This document shows, piece by piece, positions 1-5,749 of a DNA stretch of 5,876 nt. The notes under the pieces were generated by a model. The model did not search any database, had not been told where the DNA came from, and saw nothing but the letters and a program-made list of their open reading frames with translations. Position numbers and translations under genes: made by a program. This DNA is from Nitrosomonas sp. (GTDB lineage Bacteria; Pseudomonadota; Gammaproteobacteria; Burkholderiales; Nitrosomonadaceae), in the NCBI GenBank assembly GCA_005779435.1, contig SXJH01000149.1, forward strand, positions 1 through 5,876. Direction: 5' to 3'. How positions within the stretch are numbered: position 1 is the stretch's first letter; each line of letters opens with the position of its first letter.

Positions 1-269
1 ATCGCGCGCTCAACCATTGGCGCAGTAATCCAGCAGTGCGTCACCGCGCGGAAGCCGCGCGAGGTTGGCGAGTACAGAAAGTCGACCAGCACGCCCTGCT
101 CGCGCAAGCGCGCCATAATCTGCGCGTCAGTCTGCACCACTTGTGCATCCAGATCAAAGTACACCATATTAGTGGCCACCGCGCGGGGATCCAGCTTCAC
201 GCCCGCAACGCGTGCCAAGCCTTGCGACAGTTGCTGCGCATGCGCATGATCATCTGCCATCCGCTCCAC
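1..269 (-). pseudogene. ltaE: C-terminal fragment of low-specificity L-threonine aldolase (copy A)
   Basis: The minus strand reads open for 89 codons (269 down to 3) and runs off the left edge, so its stop is not visible. Fragments typical of the C-terminal domain of PLP-dependent threonine aldolases are readable: VERMADDHAHAQQL, then ATNMVYFDL, ARLREQGVLV and FRAVTHCWIT. The family cleaves L-threonine or allo-threonine to glycine and acetaldehyde in the cytoplasm. The PLP-lysine domain and the rest of the N-terminal three quarters are absent: homology stops near 269, where the frame continues into residues (PFSSS) that do not look like the family. Codons are more GC-rich than those of dnaK, dnaJ or pnp. 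I read it as a broken gene piece joined to foreign sequence. The family call is good; whether the piece belongs to this genome is doubtful. Confidence 0.72.
109..157. repeat. Direct repeat, left copy (partner 374-422)
   Basis: These 49 bases match 374-422 at 45 of 49 positions in the same orientation, offset 265. The mismatches are at 116/381, 126/391, 136/401 and 147/412. The repeat lies wholly inside the threonine aldolase reading frame of the minus strand. Three of the four differences change an amino acid there (Asp/Glu, Val/Ala, Met/Val), so the copies look like diverged homologues and not a fresh duplication. Confidence 0.85.
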
Positions 270-373
270 GGAAGAGGAAAAGGGCCAGCAGATCAGCAAC
301 GTCGCCGCCTTCCGCGCCAACCGCAACGGCTTCGGACCGGACAGCCTCAAGAATCTGCAGAAGACCGCCAAGG
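268..373 (+). other. GC-rich foreign coding fragment, unidentified
   Basis: This stretch separates the two aldolase pieces. Read on the plus strand in the frame starting at 268, nearly every third codon position is G or C, while the other frames lack that bias. This indicates about 35 codons of a real gene from a high-GC genome. The encoded peptide includes EEEKGQQISNVAAF and GPDSLKNLQKTAKA. I do not recognise the family. The fragment has no start or stop of its own; the frame is closed upstream by TGA at 247-249 and stays open downstream through the second aldolase piece into dnaK. It resembles neither the host codon use nor aldolase sequence. Confidence 0.4.
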
Positions 374-422
374 CGCGCCACAATCTGCGCATCAGTCTGC
401 GCCACTTGTGCCTCCAGATCAA
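374..422 (-). pseudogene. ltaE: Short second fragment of threonine aldolase (copy B)
   Basis: On the minus strand, codons from 420 downward give DLEAQVAQTDAQIVARL, which parallels DLDAQVVQTDAQIMARL of copy A. Only about 16 codons of homology are present. On its right the sequence passes directly into dnaK; the bases shared at that join (about atcaa at 418-422) could be microhomology. On its left the join to the GC-rich fragment shares cgcgcca with copy A. It cannot be functional. Its divergence from copy A suggests a related gene from another strain, species or paralogue. Confidence 0.62.
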
Positions 423-1611
423 TGTAAAAAAGGATATGCTGGCATTGCAGCGCCTGAAAGATGCTGCGGAGAAAACCAAAATCGAATTATCGTCCAGTCA
501 ACAAACGGAAGTTAATTTGCCGTATATCACCGCCGATGCATCGGGGCCGAAGCATTTGGCCGTGAAAATAACGCGTGCGAAGCTTGAAAGCCTGGTGGAA
601 GATTTGATCGAGCGCACCGCCGGTCCTTGCCGTACGGCGTTGAAAGACGCAGGTTTGACGGCGTCCGATATCGATGACGTGATTCTGGTCGGCGGTCAAA
701 GCCGTATGCCGAAAGTCCAGGAGAAGGTGAAGGAAATATTCGGTAAAGAACCGCGTAAGGATGTGAATCCAGATGAGGCGGTCGCGGTCGGCGCAGCGAT
801 CCAAGGCGGCGTTCTGCAAGGCGATGTTAAGGACGTGTTATTGCTGGATGTAACGCCGCTGTCGTTAGGTATCGAAACATTGGGCGGCGTGATGACTAAA
901 TTAATTCAGAAAAACACTACGATACCGACGAAAGCGCAGCAGGTGTTTTCGACCGCTGAAGATAGCCAAACAGCCGTTACGATCCACGTATTGCAAGGCG
1001 AGCGTGAAATGGCATCCGGCAATAAAAGCCTGGGGCAATTCAATTTGAGCGATATTCCGCCTGCACCGCGCGGCATGCCGCAAATTGAAGTGGCGTTTGA
1101 TATCGATGCTAACGGCATTTTGCATGTATCGGCCAAGGATAAGGCAACCGGTAAAGAAAGCAAGATCAAAATCCAAGCAAGCTCCGGTTTGTCGGAAGAC
1201 GAAATCGAACGCATGGTAAAAGATGCGGAAGCGCATGCGGAAGAAGATCACAAAGCAATGGAATTGGTATCCAGCCGCAATCAATGCGATGCGATGATTC
1301 ATTCGGTTAAGAAATCGTTGAAAGAGCATGGCGAACAATTAAGCGGCGACGATAAGGCCAAAATCGAGTCGGCATTGAAAGATGCCGAAGAGGCGCTGAA
1401 GTCCGATAATAAAGATACCATCGATGCAAAAACGCAAGCATTGACCGAAGCTGCGCATAAACTAGCCGAGAAAATGTATCAGCAAGGCGGCGATCAACAG
1501 AATCAACAACACGCTCAGCCCGATTCCGGGGCTTCGTCGCATCAAGGCGAGAAACCGGTGGAAGGCGAAGTGGTCGATGCGGAGTTTGAGGACGTTAAGA
1601 ACAAGAAGTAA
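406..1611 (+). CDS. dnaK: Chaperone DnaK (Hsp70), 5'-truncated
   Basis: DnaK is the cytoplasmic ATP-driven Hsp70 chaperone that works with DnaJ and GrpE. Only the C-terminal 396 or so residues are present. Homology begins at INVKKD (about base 418), aligned without gaps to E. coli residue 250. The phosphate-binding motifs and catalytic residues of subdomains IA, IB and most of IIA are therefore missing. Present, numbered from the TTG at 406: the adenosine-motif region GGQSRMP (96-102), interdomain linker VLLLD (144-148), the beta substrate-binding domain (about 149-260), the helical lid (about 261-357), a Gln-rich tail, and a C-terminus close to the EEVD-like bacterial ending (EFEDVKNKK). The TTG at 406 lies in aldolase-derived sequence and is only the first possible start in the open frame; I see no genuine start. 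As written the protein could not hydrolyse ATP. The likeliest cause is a chimeric contig end; a real rearrangement or a second damaged dnaK copy is possible. Confidence 0.9.
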   Translation: MCLQINVKKDMLALQRLKDAAEKTKIELSSSQQTEVNLPYITADASGPKHLAVKITRAKLESLVEDLIERTAGPCRTALKDAGLTASDIDDVILVGGQSRMPKVQEKVKEIFGKEPRKDVNPDEAVAVGAAIQGGVLQGDVKDVLLLDVTPLSLGIETLGGVMTKLIQKNTTIPTKAQQVFSTAEDSQTAVTIHVLQGEREMASGNKSLGQFNLSDIPPAPRGMPQIEVAFDIDANGILHVSAKDKATGKESKIKIQASSGLSEDEIERMVKDAEAHAEEDHKAMELVSSRNQCDAMIHSVKKSLKEHGEQLSGDDKAKIESALKDAEEALKSDNKDTIDAKTQALTEAAHKLAEKMYQQGGDQQNQQHAQPDSGASSHQGEKPVEGEVVDAEFEDVKNKK

Positions 1612-1628
1612 TTCTGTCTCGTTCAAAG

Positions 1629-1677
1629 CGCAGAGCCGTGCGAAGAAACGATGTTTCTTCCGCCCGCTCTGCGTTTT
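1629..1677 (+). terminator. Two-tier hairpin in the dnaK-dnaJ gap
   Basis: An outer stem of 8 bp (cgcagagc at 1629-1636 with gctctgcg at 1666-1673) encloses, across a 5x5 internal loop, an inner perfect 8-bp stem (gaagaaac at 1642-1649 with gtttcttc at 1653-1660) with a 3-base loop. Four T's follow at 1674-1677. It sits 17 bases after the dnaK stop. The T-tract is short, so it may be a partial terminator that lowers dnaJ relative to dnaK, or an mRNA-protecting or processing structure. The pairing is directly visible; the role is inferred. Confidence 0.6.
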
Positions 1678-1700
1678 GGCGTTTAGTAAAACCGGAATTT

Positions 1701-1729
1701 TTGAAAATTAATCGATGCAAAATTATTAT
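1701..1729 (+). promoter_or_regulatory. Candidate sigma-70-like promoter before dnaJ
   Basis: TTGAAA at 1701-1706 and TATTAT at 1724-1729 are separated by exactly 17 bases, each matching 5 of 6 consensus positions. TTGAAA also fits the heat-shock sigma-32 -35 element, but the expected CCCAT-type -10 is absent. Initiation would fall near 1736, which leaves only about 11 bases before the dnaJ ATG and starts the transcript at its ribosome binding site; that tight fit is a reason for caution. If real, it lets dnaJ be expressed separately downstream of the hairpin. Confidence 0.35.
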
Positions 1730-1746
1730 GCTGGCAGGAAGTTAAT

Positions 1747-2862
1747 ATGAGTAAACGCGATTACTATCAAGTGCTCGGCGTTAGCCGCGATGCCGATGAA
1801 GCCGCAATCAAAAAAGCTTATCGCAGGCTGGCGATGAAACATCATCCCGATCGCAATTCAGGCGATGCGAAATCGGAAGAAATGTTTAAAGAAGCGAAAG
1901 AGGCTTACGAAGTATTGAGCGACTCGAACAAGCGTGCAGCCTACGATCAATTCGGCCATGCCGGTGTGGATCCCAGTGCGGGCGGCAGGGGAGGCGGCGG
2001 GGCGCAAGGATTCAGCGACGCATTCAGCGATATTTTCGGCGATATTTTCGGTGGGCGGGGCGGACGTTCCAATGTTCATCGCGGATCCGATTTGCGCTAT
2101 AACCTGGAAATTTCATTGGAACAGGCTGCGCATGGCACTGAAACTAAAATTCGCATTCCAACCATGGAAAAGTGCGAGCCGTGCCAAGGCAGCGGATCCA
2201 AGCCGGGAAGTTCGCCGAAAACATGCCCGACTTGCAATGGCCATGGTCAAGTCAGAATGCAGCAGGGTTTTTTCTCGATTCAGCAAACGTGCCCTAAATG
2301 CCAGGGCAATGGCAAGATAATTACCAGTCCTTGCGCATCGTGCCATGGCGCAGGGCGCGTCAAGCAGCATAAGATGCTCAATGTCAAGATTCCCGAGGGG
2401 GTCGACGATGGCGATCGCATTCGCATTTCAGGGGAAGGCGAATCGGGTGTGAATGGCGGACCGCCGGGAGATTTGTACGTTGTTATCCATTTGGCGGCGC
2501 ATTCGGTTTTTCGGCGCGATGGCGATAATTTACATTGCGAAATCCCGATCAGTTTCACCACCGCTGCATTAGGCGGAGAAATCGAAGTCCCTACCCTTGA
2601 AGGACATGCCAAAATTAAAGTACCGGCGGAAACACAAACAGGAAAAATTTTTCGTTTGCGCAGTAAAGGCATTAAAGGAGTGCGCAGTCATGAGAAAGGG
2701 GATTTGTTATGTCATGTCGTGATTGAAACGCCGGTTAAGCTCACTGCTCGACAAAAAGAATTGCTTGAAGAATTGGAGGTCATCAGTTCAAAAGATGGTC
2801 CGCGCCATAGCCCGCGCGCTAAATCGTGGATGGATAAAGCTCGCGATTTCTTCTCGGAATAA
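1747..2862 (+). CDS. dnaJ: Chaperone protein DnaJ (Hsp40, type I)
   Basis: Cytoplasmic co-chaperone that binds unfolded clients and stimulates DnaK ATP hydrolysis. At 371 residues it is full length for the family. The J-domain spans about 1-70 with the essential HPD at 33-35. A Gly/Phe-rich linker follows (about 75-108), then the zinc-binding region with four CxxCxGxG repeats (CEPCQGSG 143-150, CPTCNGHG 160-167, CPKCQGNG 182-189, CASCHGAG 196-203), then the C-terminal substrate-binding beta domains and dimerisation tail. All eight cysteines are present. The ATG is supported by AGGAAG at 1736-1741, five bases upstream, and by the canonical N-terminus MSKRDYYQVLG. It follows dnaK by 135 bases, the usual order. 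The linker DNA carries short in-frame tandem repeats, such as gatattttcgg at 2029 and again at 2041. Confidence 0.98.
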   Translation: MSKRDYYQVLGVSRDADEAAIKKAYRRLAMKHHPDRNSGDAKSEEMFKEAKEAYEVLSDSNKRAAYDQFGHAGVDPSAGGRGGGGAQGFSDAFSDIFGDIFGGRGGRSNVHRGSDLRYNLEISLEQAAHGTETKIRIPTMEKCEPCQGSGSKPGSSPKTCPTCNGHGQVRMQQGFFSIQQTCPKCQGNGKIITSPCASCHGAGRVKQHKMLNVKIPEGVDDGDRIRISGEGESGVNGGPPGDLYVVIHLAAHSVFRRDGDNLHCEIPISFTTAALGGEIEVPTLEGHAKIKVPAETQTGKIFRLRSKGIKGVRSHEKGDLLCHVVIETPVKLTARQKELLEELEVISSKDGPRHSPRAKSWMDKARDFFSE

Positions 2863-2892
2863 AATAAGCTTTGATTTTTTGAAATAAATGAC

Positions 2893-2921
2893 TTGTTCTG
2901 TGATGATTTTTCTGATAAAAG
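2893..2921 (+). promoter_or_regulatory. Weak candidate promoter in the dnaJ-dksA gap
   Basis: The 104-base gap between dnaJ and dksA is strongly AT-rich and has no terminator-like hairpin that I can see. TTGTTC (2893-2898) and TAAAAG (2916-2921) lie 17 bases apart, with a TG one base upstream of the second as in extended -10 promoters. The matches are only 3 of 6 and 4 of 6. A rival pair is TTGAAA at 2879-2884 with GATGAT at 2902-2907. A dksA promoter in this gap is likely on general grounds, but its exact place is uncertain. Confidence 0.22.
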
Positions 2922-2966
2922 TGTGCGATTTTAGTTTGCTACTGGAATAAAGAGAGGAGCCTTAAG

Positions 2967-3392
2967 ATGCCAAATGAGCTGCAAAGTAAGTCAGTGACTC
3001 CCTATGAACCCAAAGCGGGCGAGGAGTATATGAGTCCCGCTCAGTTATTGCATTTTCGCAAGATATTGGAAAATATGAAAGTTGAACTGGGTCAGGACAT
3101 TGATCGCGCTGTCCATACGATGCAAGATGAGGCGACTGTTTTTGCCGATCCGAACGATCGCGCCAGCCAGGAATCGGACATGACGCTCGAATTGCGTAAC
3201 CGTGACCGGGAACGCAAGCTAATTAAAAAAATTGACGAGATTATTGCCAAAATCGAAGCAGGGGAATACGGTTACTGCGACAGTTGCGGCATTGAAATTG
3301 GATTGAAACGGCTGGAAGCGCGGCCTACCGCAACTTTGTGTATCGATTGTAAAACCTTGGATGAAATGCGCGAAAGACAAGTTGCCAAGTAG
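2967..3392 (+). CDS. dksA: RNA polymerase-binding transcription factor DksA
   Basis: DksA inserts a coiled coil into the RNA polymerase secondary channel and, with ppGpp, represses stable-RNA promoters and activates amino-acid biosynthesis promoters. The protein has 141 residues, close to the 151 of E. coli. The coiled coil is visible on either side of the acidic tip DPNDRA, with D61, D64 and A66 matching the functional tip residues D71, D74 and A76 of E. coli. The helix-end motif LELRNRDRERKLIKKI (74-89) and a four-cysteine zinc finger (C104, C107, C125, C128; CDSCG and CIDC) are intact, so this is a canonical DksA and not a cysteine-poor DksA2-type paralogue. GAGAGGAG at 2952-2959, seven bases before the ATG, supports the start. 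It lies on the same strand as dnaJ, 104 bases downstream, and ends 24 bases before a strong terminator. Confidence 0.97.
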   Translation: MPNELQSKSVTPYEPKAGEEYMSPAQLLHFRKILENMKVELGQDIDRAVHTMQDEATVFADPNDRASQESDMTLELRNRDRERKLIKKIDEIIAKIEAGEYGYCDSCGIEIGLKRLEARPTATLCIDCKTLDEMRERQVAK

Positions 3393-3416
3393 GGATTGTG
3401 CTTCCCGAGGGATGTT

Positions 3417-3455
3417 GCATAAAAAAACCTGTGATCTTCACAGGTTTTTTTATGC
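3417..3455. terminator. Perfect bidirectional rho-independent terminator
   Basis: An uninterrupted 18-bp inverted repeat (3417-3434 with 3438-3455) closes on the 3-base loop tct. The core CCTGTGA/TCACAGG is flanked by seven A's on the left and seven T's on the right. The plus-strand transcript therefore ends in a U-tract after dksA, and the minus-strand transcript sees an equivalent U-tract after pnp. It lies 24 bases beyond the dksA stop, between convergent genes. Confidence 0.93.
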
Positions 3456-3467
3456 CTTCACAAACTC

Positions 3468-3616
3468 AAGGGGACGCTGATTCATTCGGTGAACGATGAA
3501 GCAAGAGAGGCGTACGGAACGAGCAACGAGGCATATCGACAAGACAGGCGAGGGGGCGACGAGTACCCGCAACGAAGTGATTCGCTCGTGCAGCCAATAT
3601 AAATCAGCGTTTCCTT
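3468..3616. mobile_element. Putative MITE-like element with terminal inverted repeats
   Basis: The ends are an imperfect inverted repeat: 3468-3485 against the reverse complement of 3599-3616 matches at 15 of 18 positions, sharing AAGG, ACGCTGATT and AT. The 113-base interior is purine-rich on the plus strand, with recurring cgag/acga words, and has no credible reading frame. Its base composition differs from the AT-rich gaps elsewhere in the window. The right end is only 6 bases from the pnp stop codon, and the left end begins 12 bases after the terminator. I see no clear target-site duplication. It could be a non-autonomous transposon, a dispersed intergenic repeat, or a structured pnp 3' UTR. 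It accounts for most of the 230-base gap between dksA and pnp. Confidence 0.45.
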
Positions 3617-3622
3617 AATTTG

Positions 3623-5749
3623 TTATGATTCTTCTTGTGATGGCGTATCGACACCCGTTTCGTCAGCAGCGAGCAACGCTTTCATACTTAATCGCAACCT
3701 TCCCTTGTCATCCGCCTCCAGTACCTTGACTCGCACTTGCTGCCCTTCGCTTAAGTGATCGGAAACGTTGTTAACACGTTCGTTGGCGATTTGCGAAATA
3801 TGCAATAAGCCGTCTTTGCCAGGGAGTACGCTGACAATCGCGCCGAAATCGAGTAACTTGAGCACTATGCCGTCGTAGGTCTTGCCGACCTCGACTTCGG
3901 CGGTAATGTCTTCGATGCGTTTCTTGGCAAGCTCGCCGCCTTCCGCACTGACGCATGCAATCGTGACTTGCCCGTCATCGGTAATATCGATCGTAGTACC
4001 TGTTTCTTCGGTCAGTGCGCGAATAACAGCGCCGCCTTTGCCGATAACATCGCGGATCTTTTCCGGATTGATTTTGAGCTTGATAATACGCGGTGCGTGC
4101 ACGGAAATATCTTCCCGTGTGGAAGGCATGGCTTGCTTCATAATTTGAAGTATGTGCATGCGGCCTTCGTGGGCTTGAATCAATGCGGCGTGCATGATTT
4201 CCTTGGTGATACCTTGGATCTTGATGTCCATTTGCAATGCAGTGATTCCTTTTTCAGTGCCGGCCACTTTGAAATCCATGTCGCCTAAATGATCTTCATC
4301 GCCAAGAATGTCGGTCAATACCGCAAAGCGGTTGCCTTCCTTGATCAATCCCATTGCTATACCGGCAACGTGACTTTTTAATGGAACGCCTGCATCCATC
4401 AATGCCAGGCAGCCGCCGCAAACGGAAGCCATAGAACTGGAACCATTCGATTCGGTAATTTCCGAAACGACGCGCAGCGAGTAGCCGAATTCTTCCGGTG
4501 TCGGCAATACGGCGATCAGAGCGCGCTTGGCAAGACGCCCGTGACCGATTTCTCGTCGTTTTGGAGTGCCGACGCGGCCTATCTCGCCGGTGGCGTAGGG
4601 CGGCATGTTGTAGTGCAACATGAATCGCTCGTTGTAGTCACCTTGCAACGAATCGATTTTTTGTTCGTCGCGCGTTGTTCCTAATGTCGCTACGGCGAGC
4701 GCCTGGGTTTCGCCGCGTGTAAATAATGCCGAGCCATGGGTACGAGGGAGCACGCCGCTACGGACGGTAATGGGTCTTACGGTGCGAGTGCCTCGTCCAT
4801 CAATACGCGGTTCGCCATCGAGAATTTGGTTGCGGACAATTTTGGCTTCTAAAGAAAAAAAGGCTTCCAGGAATTTTTGTAATTCAGGACCTTCTTCAGT
4901 GCCAGCGCCCAATTCTGTGGAAACGCGATCTCTGATGGTCTCCAATGTTTCGGAGCGCGTTTGTTTTTGCTTTATCTGGTAGGCTTGCCGCAAGTCGGCT
5001 TCCGCCATGGCAGCGATTTTTTCCTCAAATGCGACATCTTTCCCGGGTGCTGTCCAGTCCCAGGCGGTAACGCCCGCTTCATCGGCGAATTCGTTAATCG
5101 CGTTGATGACAACTTGCATTTGTTCATGGCCATAAACGACCGCGCCTAGCATGATTTCTTCGGACAGTTCCATCGCCTCCGATTCAACCATCAGAACGGC
5201 TTGTTGCGTTCCGGCAACGACCAAGTTAAGTTGCGTATCTTTTAATTCGGAGGTTGTTGGATTTAAAACATATTCGTTATTGATGTAACCTACGCGAGCC
5301 GCGCCCAACGGACCATCGAACGGAATGCCGGAAAGTATCAATGCCGCCGATGTGCCGATAATCGACGGAATATCGGGATCGACTTCGTTATCCGCTGACA
5401 ATACGGTGGCAACGATTTGTACTTCGTTATAAAAACCTTCGGGGAAAAGCGGGCGGATCGGGCGGTCGATTAAGCGCGAGGTCAGTGTTTCTTTCTCGGA
5501 TGGACGGCCTTCGCGCTTGAAGAAACTGCCCGGTATCCTGCCGGCAGCGTACGATCTTTCTTGATAATCAACGGTAAGCGGAAAGAAGTCTTGTCCGGGT
5601 TTGATGCTTTTTGCGCCCACTACGGTGACAAGTACTACAGTATCGTCCATTGTAACCATTACGGCACCATGCGACTGTCTTGCGATTTCGCCGGTTTCCA
5701 GCGTGAGTTGATGGCGTCCGTAGGTAATGCTTTTTTTAATTGGTTTCAA
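3623..5749 (-). CDS. pnp: Polyribonucleotide nucleotidyltransferase (PNPase)
   Basis: PNPase degrades RNA 3' to 5' by phosphorolysis, releasing nucleoside diphosphates, and can add heteropolymeric tails; in proteobacteria it joins the RNase E degradosome. The 708 residues are full length for the family. Order: first RNase PH-like domain (about 10-145, with FFPLTVDYQERSYAAG and FFKREGRPSEKE), an all-helical linker (about 240-310), the second, catalytic RNase PH-like domain (about 315-545), a KH domain with VIGKGG (568-573), and an S1 domain (about 623-690) before a short acidic tail. The active-site aspartates are in ILGDEDHLGDMDF (D486 and D492 by alignment with E. coli). The start is TTG (5747-5749): an in-frame TAA directly precedes it, AGGA at 5757-5760 lies seven bases upstream, and the first ATG (Met31) would remove part of the fold. 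It converges on dksA. rpsO, its usual upstream partner, is not in view. Confidence 0.97.
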   Translation of the reverse strand: MKPIKKSITYGRHQLTLETGEIARQSHGAVMVTMDDTVVLVTVVGAKSIKPGQDFFPLTVDYQERSYAAGRIPGSFFKREGRPSEKETLTSRLIDRPIRPLFPEGFYNEVQIVATVLSADNEVDPDIPSIIGTSAALILSGIPFDGPLGAARVGYINNEYVLNPTTSELKDTQLNLVVAGTQQAVLMVESEAMELSEEIMLGAVVYGHEQMQVVINAINEFADEAGVTAWDWTAPGKDVAFEEKIAAMAEADLRQAYQIKQKQTRSETLETIRDRVSTELGAGTEEGPELQKFLEAFFSLEAKIVRNQILDGEPRIDGRGTRTVRPITVRSGVLPRTHGSALFTRGETQALAVATLGTTRDEQKIDSLQGDYNERFMLHYNMPPYATGEIGRVGTPKRREIGHGRLAKRALIAVLPTPEEFGYSLRVVSEITESNGSSSMASVCGGCLALMDAGVPLKSHVAGIAMGLIKEGNRFAVLTDILGDEDHLGDMDFKVAGTEKGITALQMDIKIQGITKEIMHAALIQAHEGRMHILQIMKQAMPSTREDISVHAPRIIKLKINPEKIRDVIGKGGAVIRALTEETGTTIDITDDGQVTIACVSAEGGELAKKRIEDITAEVEVGKTYDGIVLKLLDFGAIVSVLPGKDGLLHISQIANERVNNVSDHLSEGQQVRVKVLEADDKGRLRLSMKALLAADETGVDTPSQEES

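Noticed and set aside
212..427. 71-codon plus-strand open frame
   Set aside because: Low-complexity Ser/Arg/Ala product from GC-rich sequence, crossing all three mosaic joins, with no third-position bias of its own.
36..515. 159-codon plus-strand open frame across the left mosaic
   Set aside because: It runs antisense to the aldolase fragment and then out of frame through dnaK; its His/Arg/Gln-rich composition is typical of a shadow frame.
901..1338. 145- and 102-codon minus-strand frames opposite dnaK
   Set aside because: Both lie wholly within conserved dnaK coding sequence and have no recognisable protein character.
2011..2052. Short tandem repeats in dnaJ
   Set aside because: They encode the repetitive Gly/Phe linker (FSDIFGDIFGG), which is normal for type I DnaJ; not a separate element.
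3468..3616. CRISPR array or small RNA gene in the dksA-pnp gap
   Set aside because: There are only two inverted ends and no regularly spaced direct repeats; no promoter or tRNA-like fold is evident.
3882..4288. Plus-strand frames opposite pnp (88 and 106 codons)
   Set aside because: They lie antisense to the highly conserved catalytic, KH and S1 region of PNPase; no ribosome binding site or family resemblance was seen.
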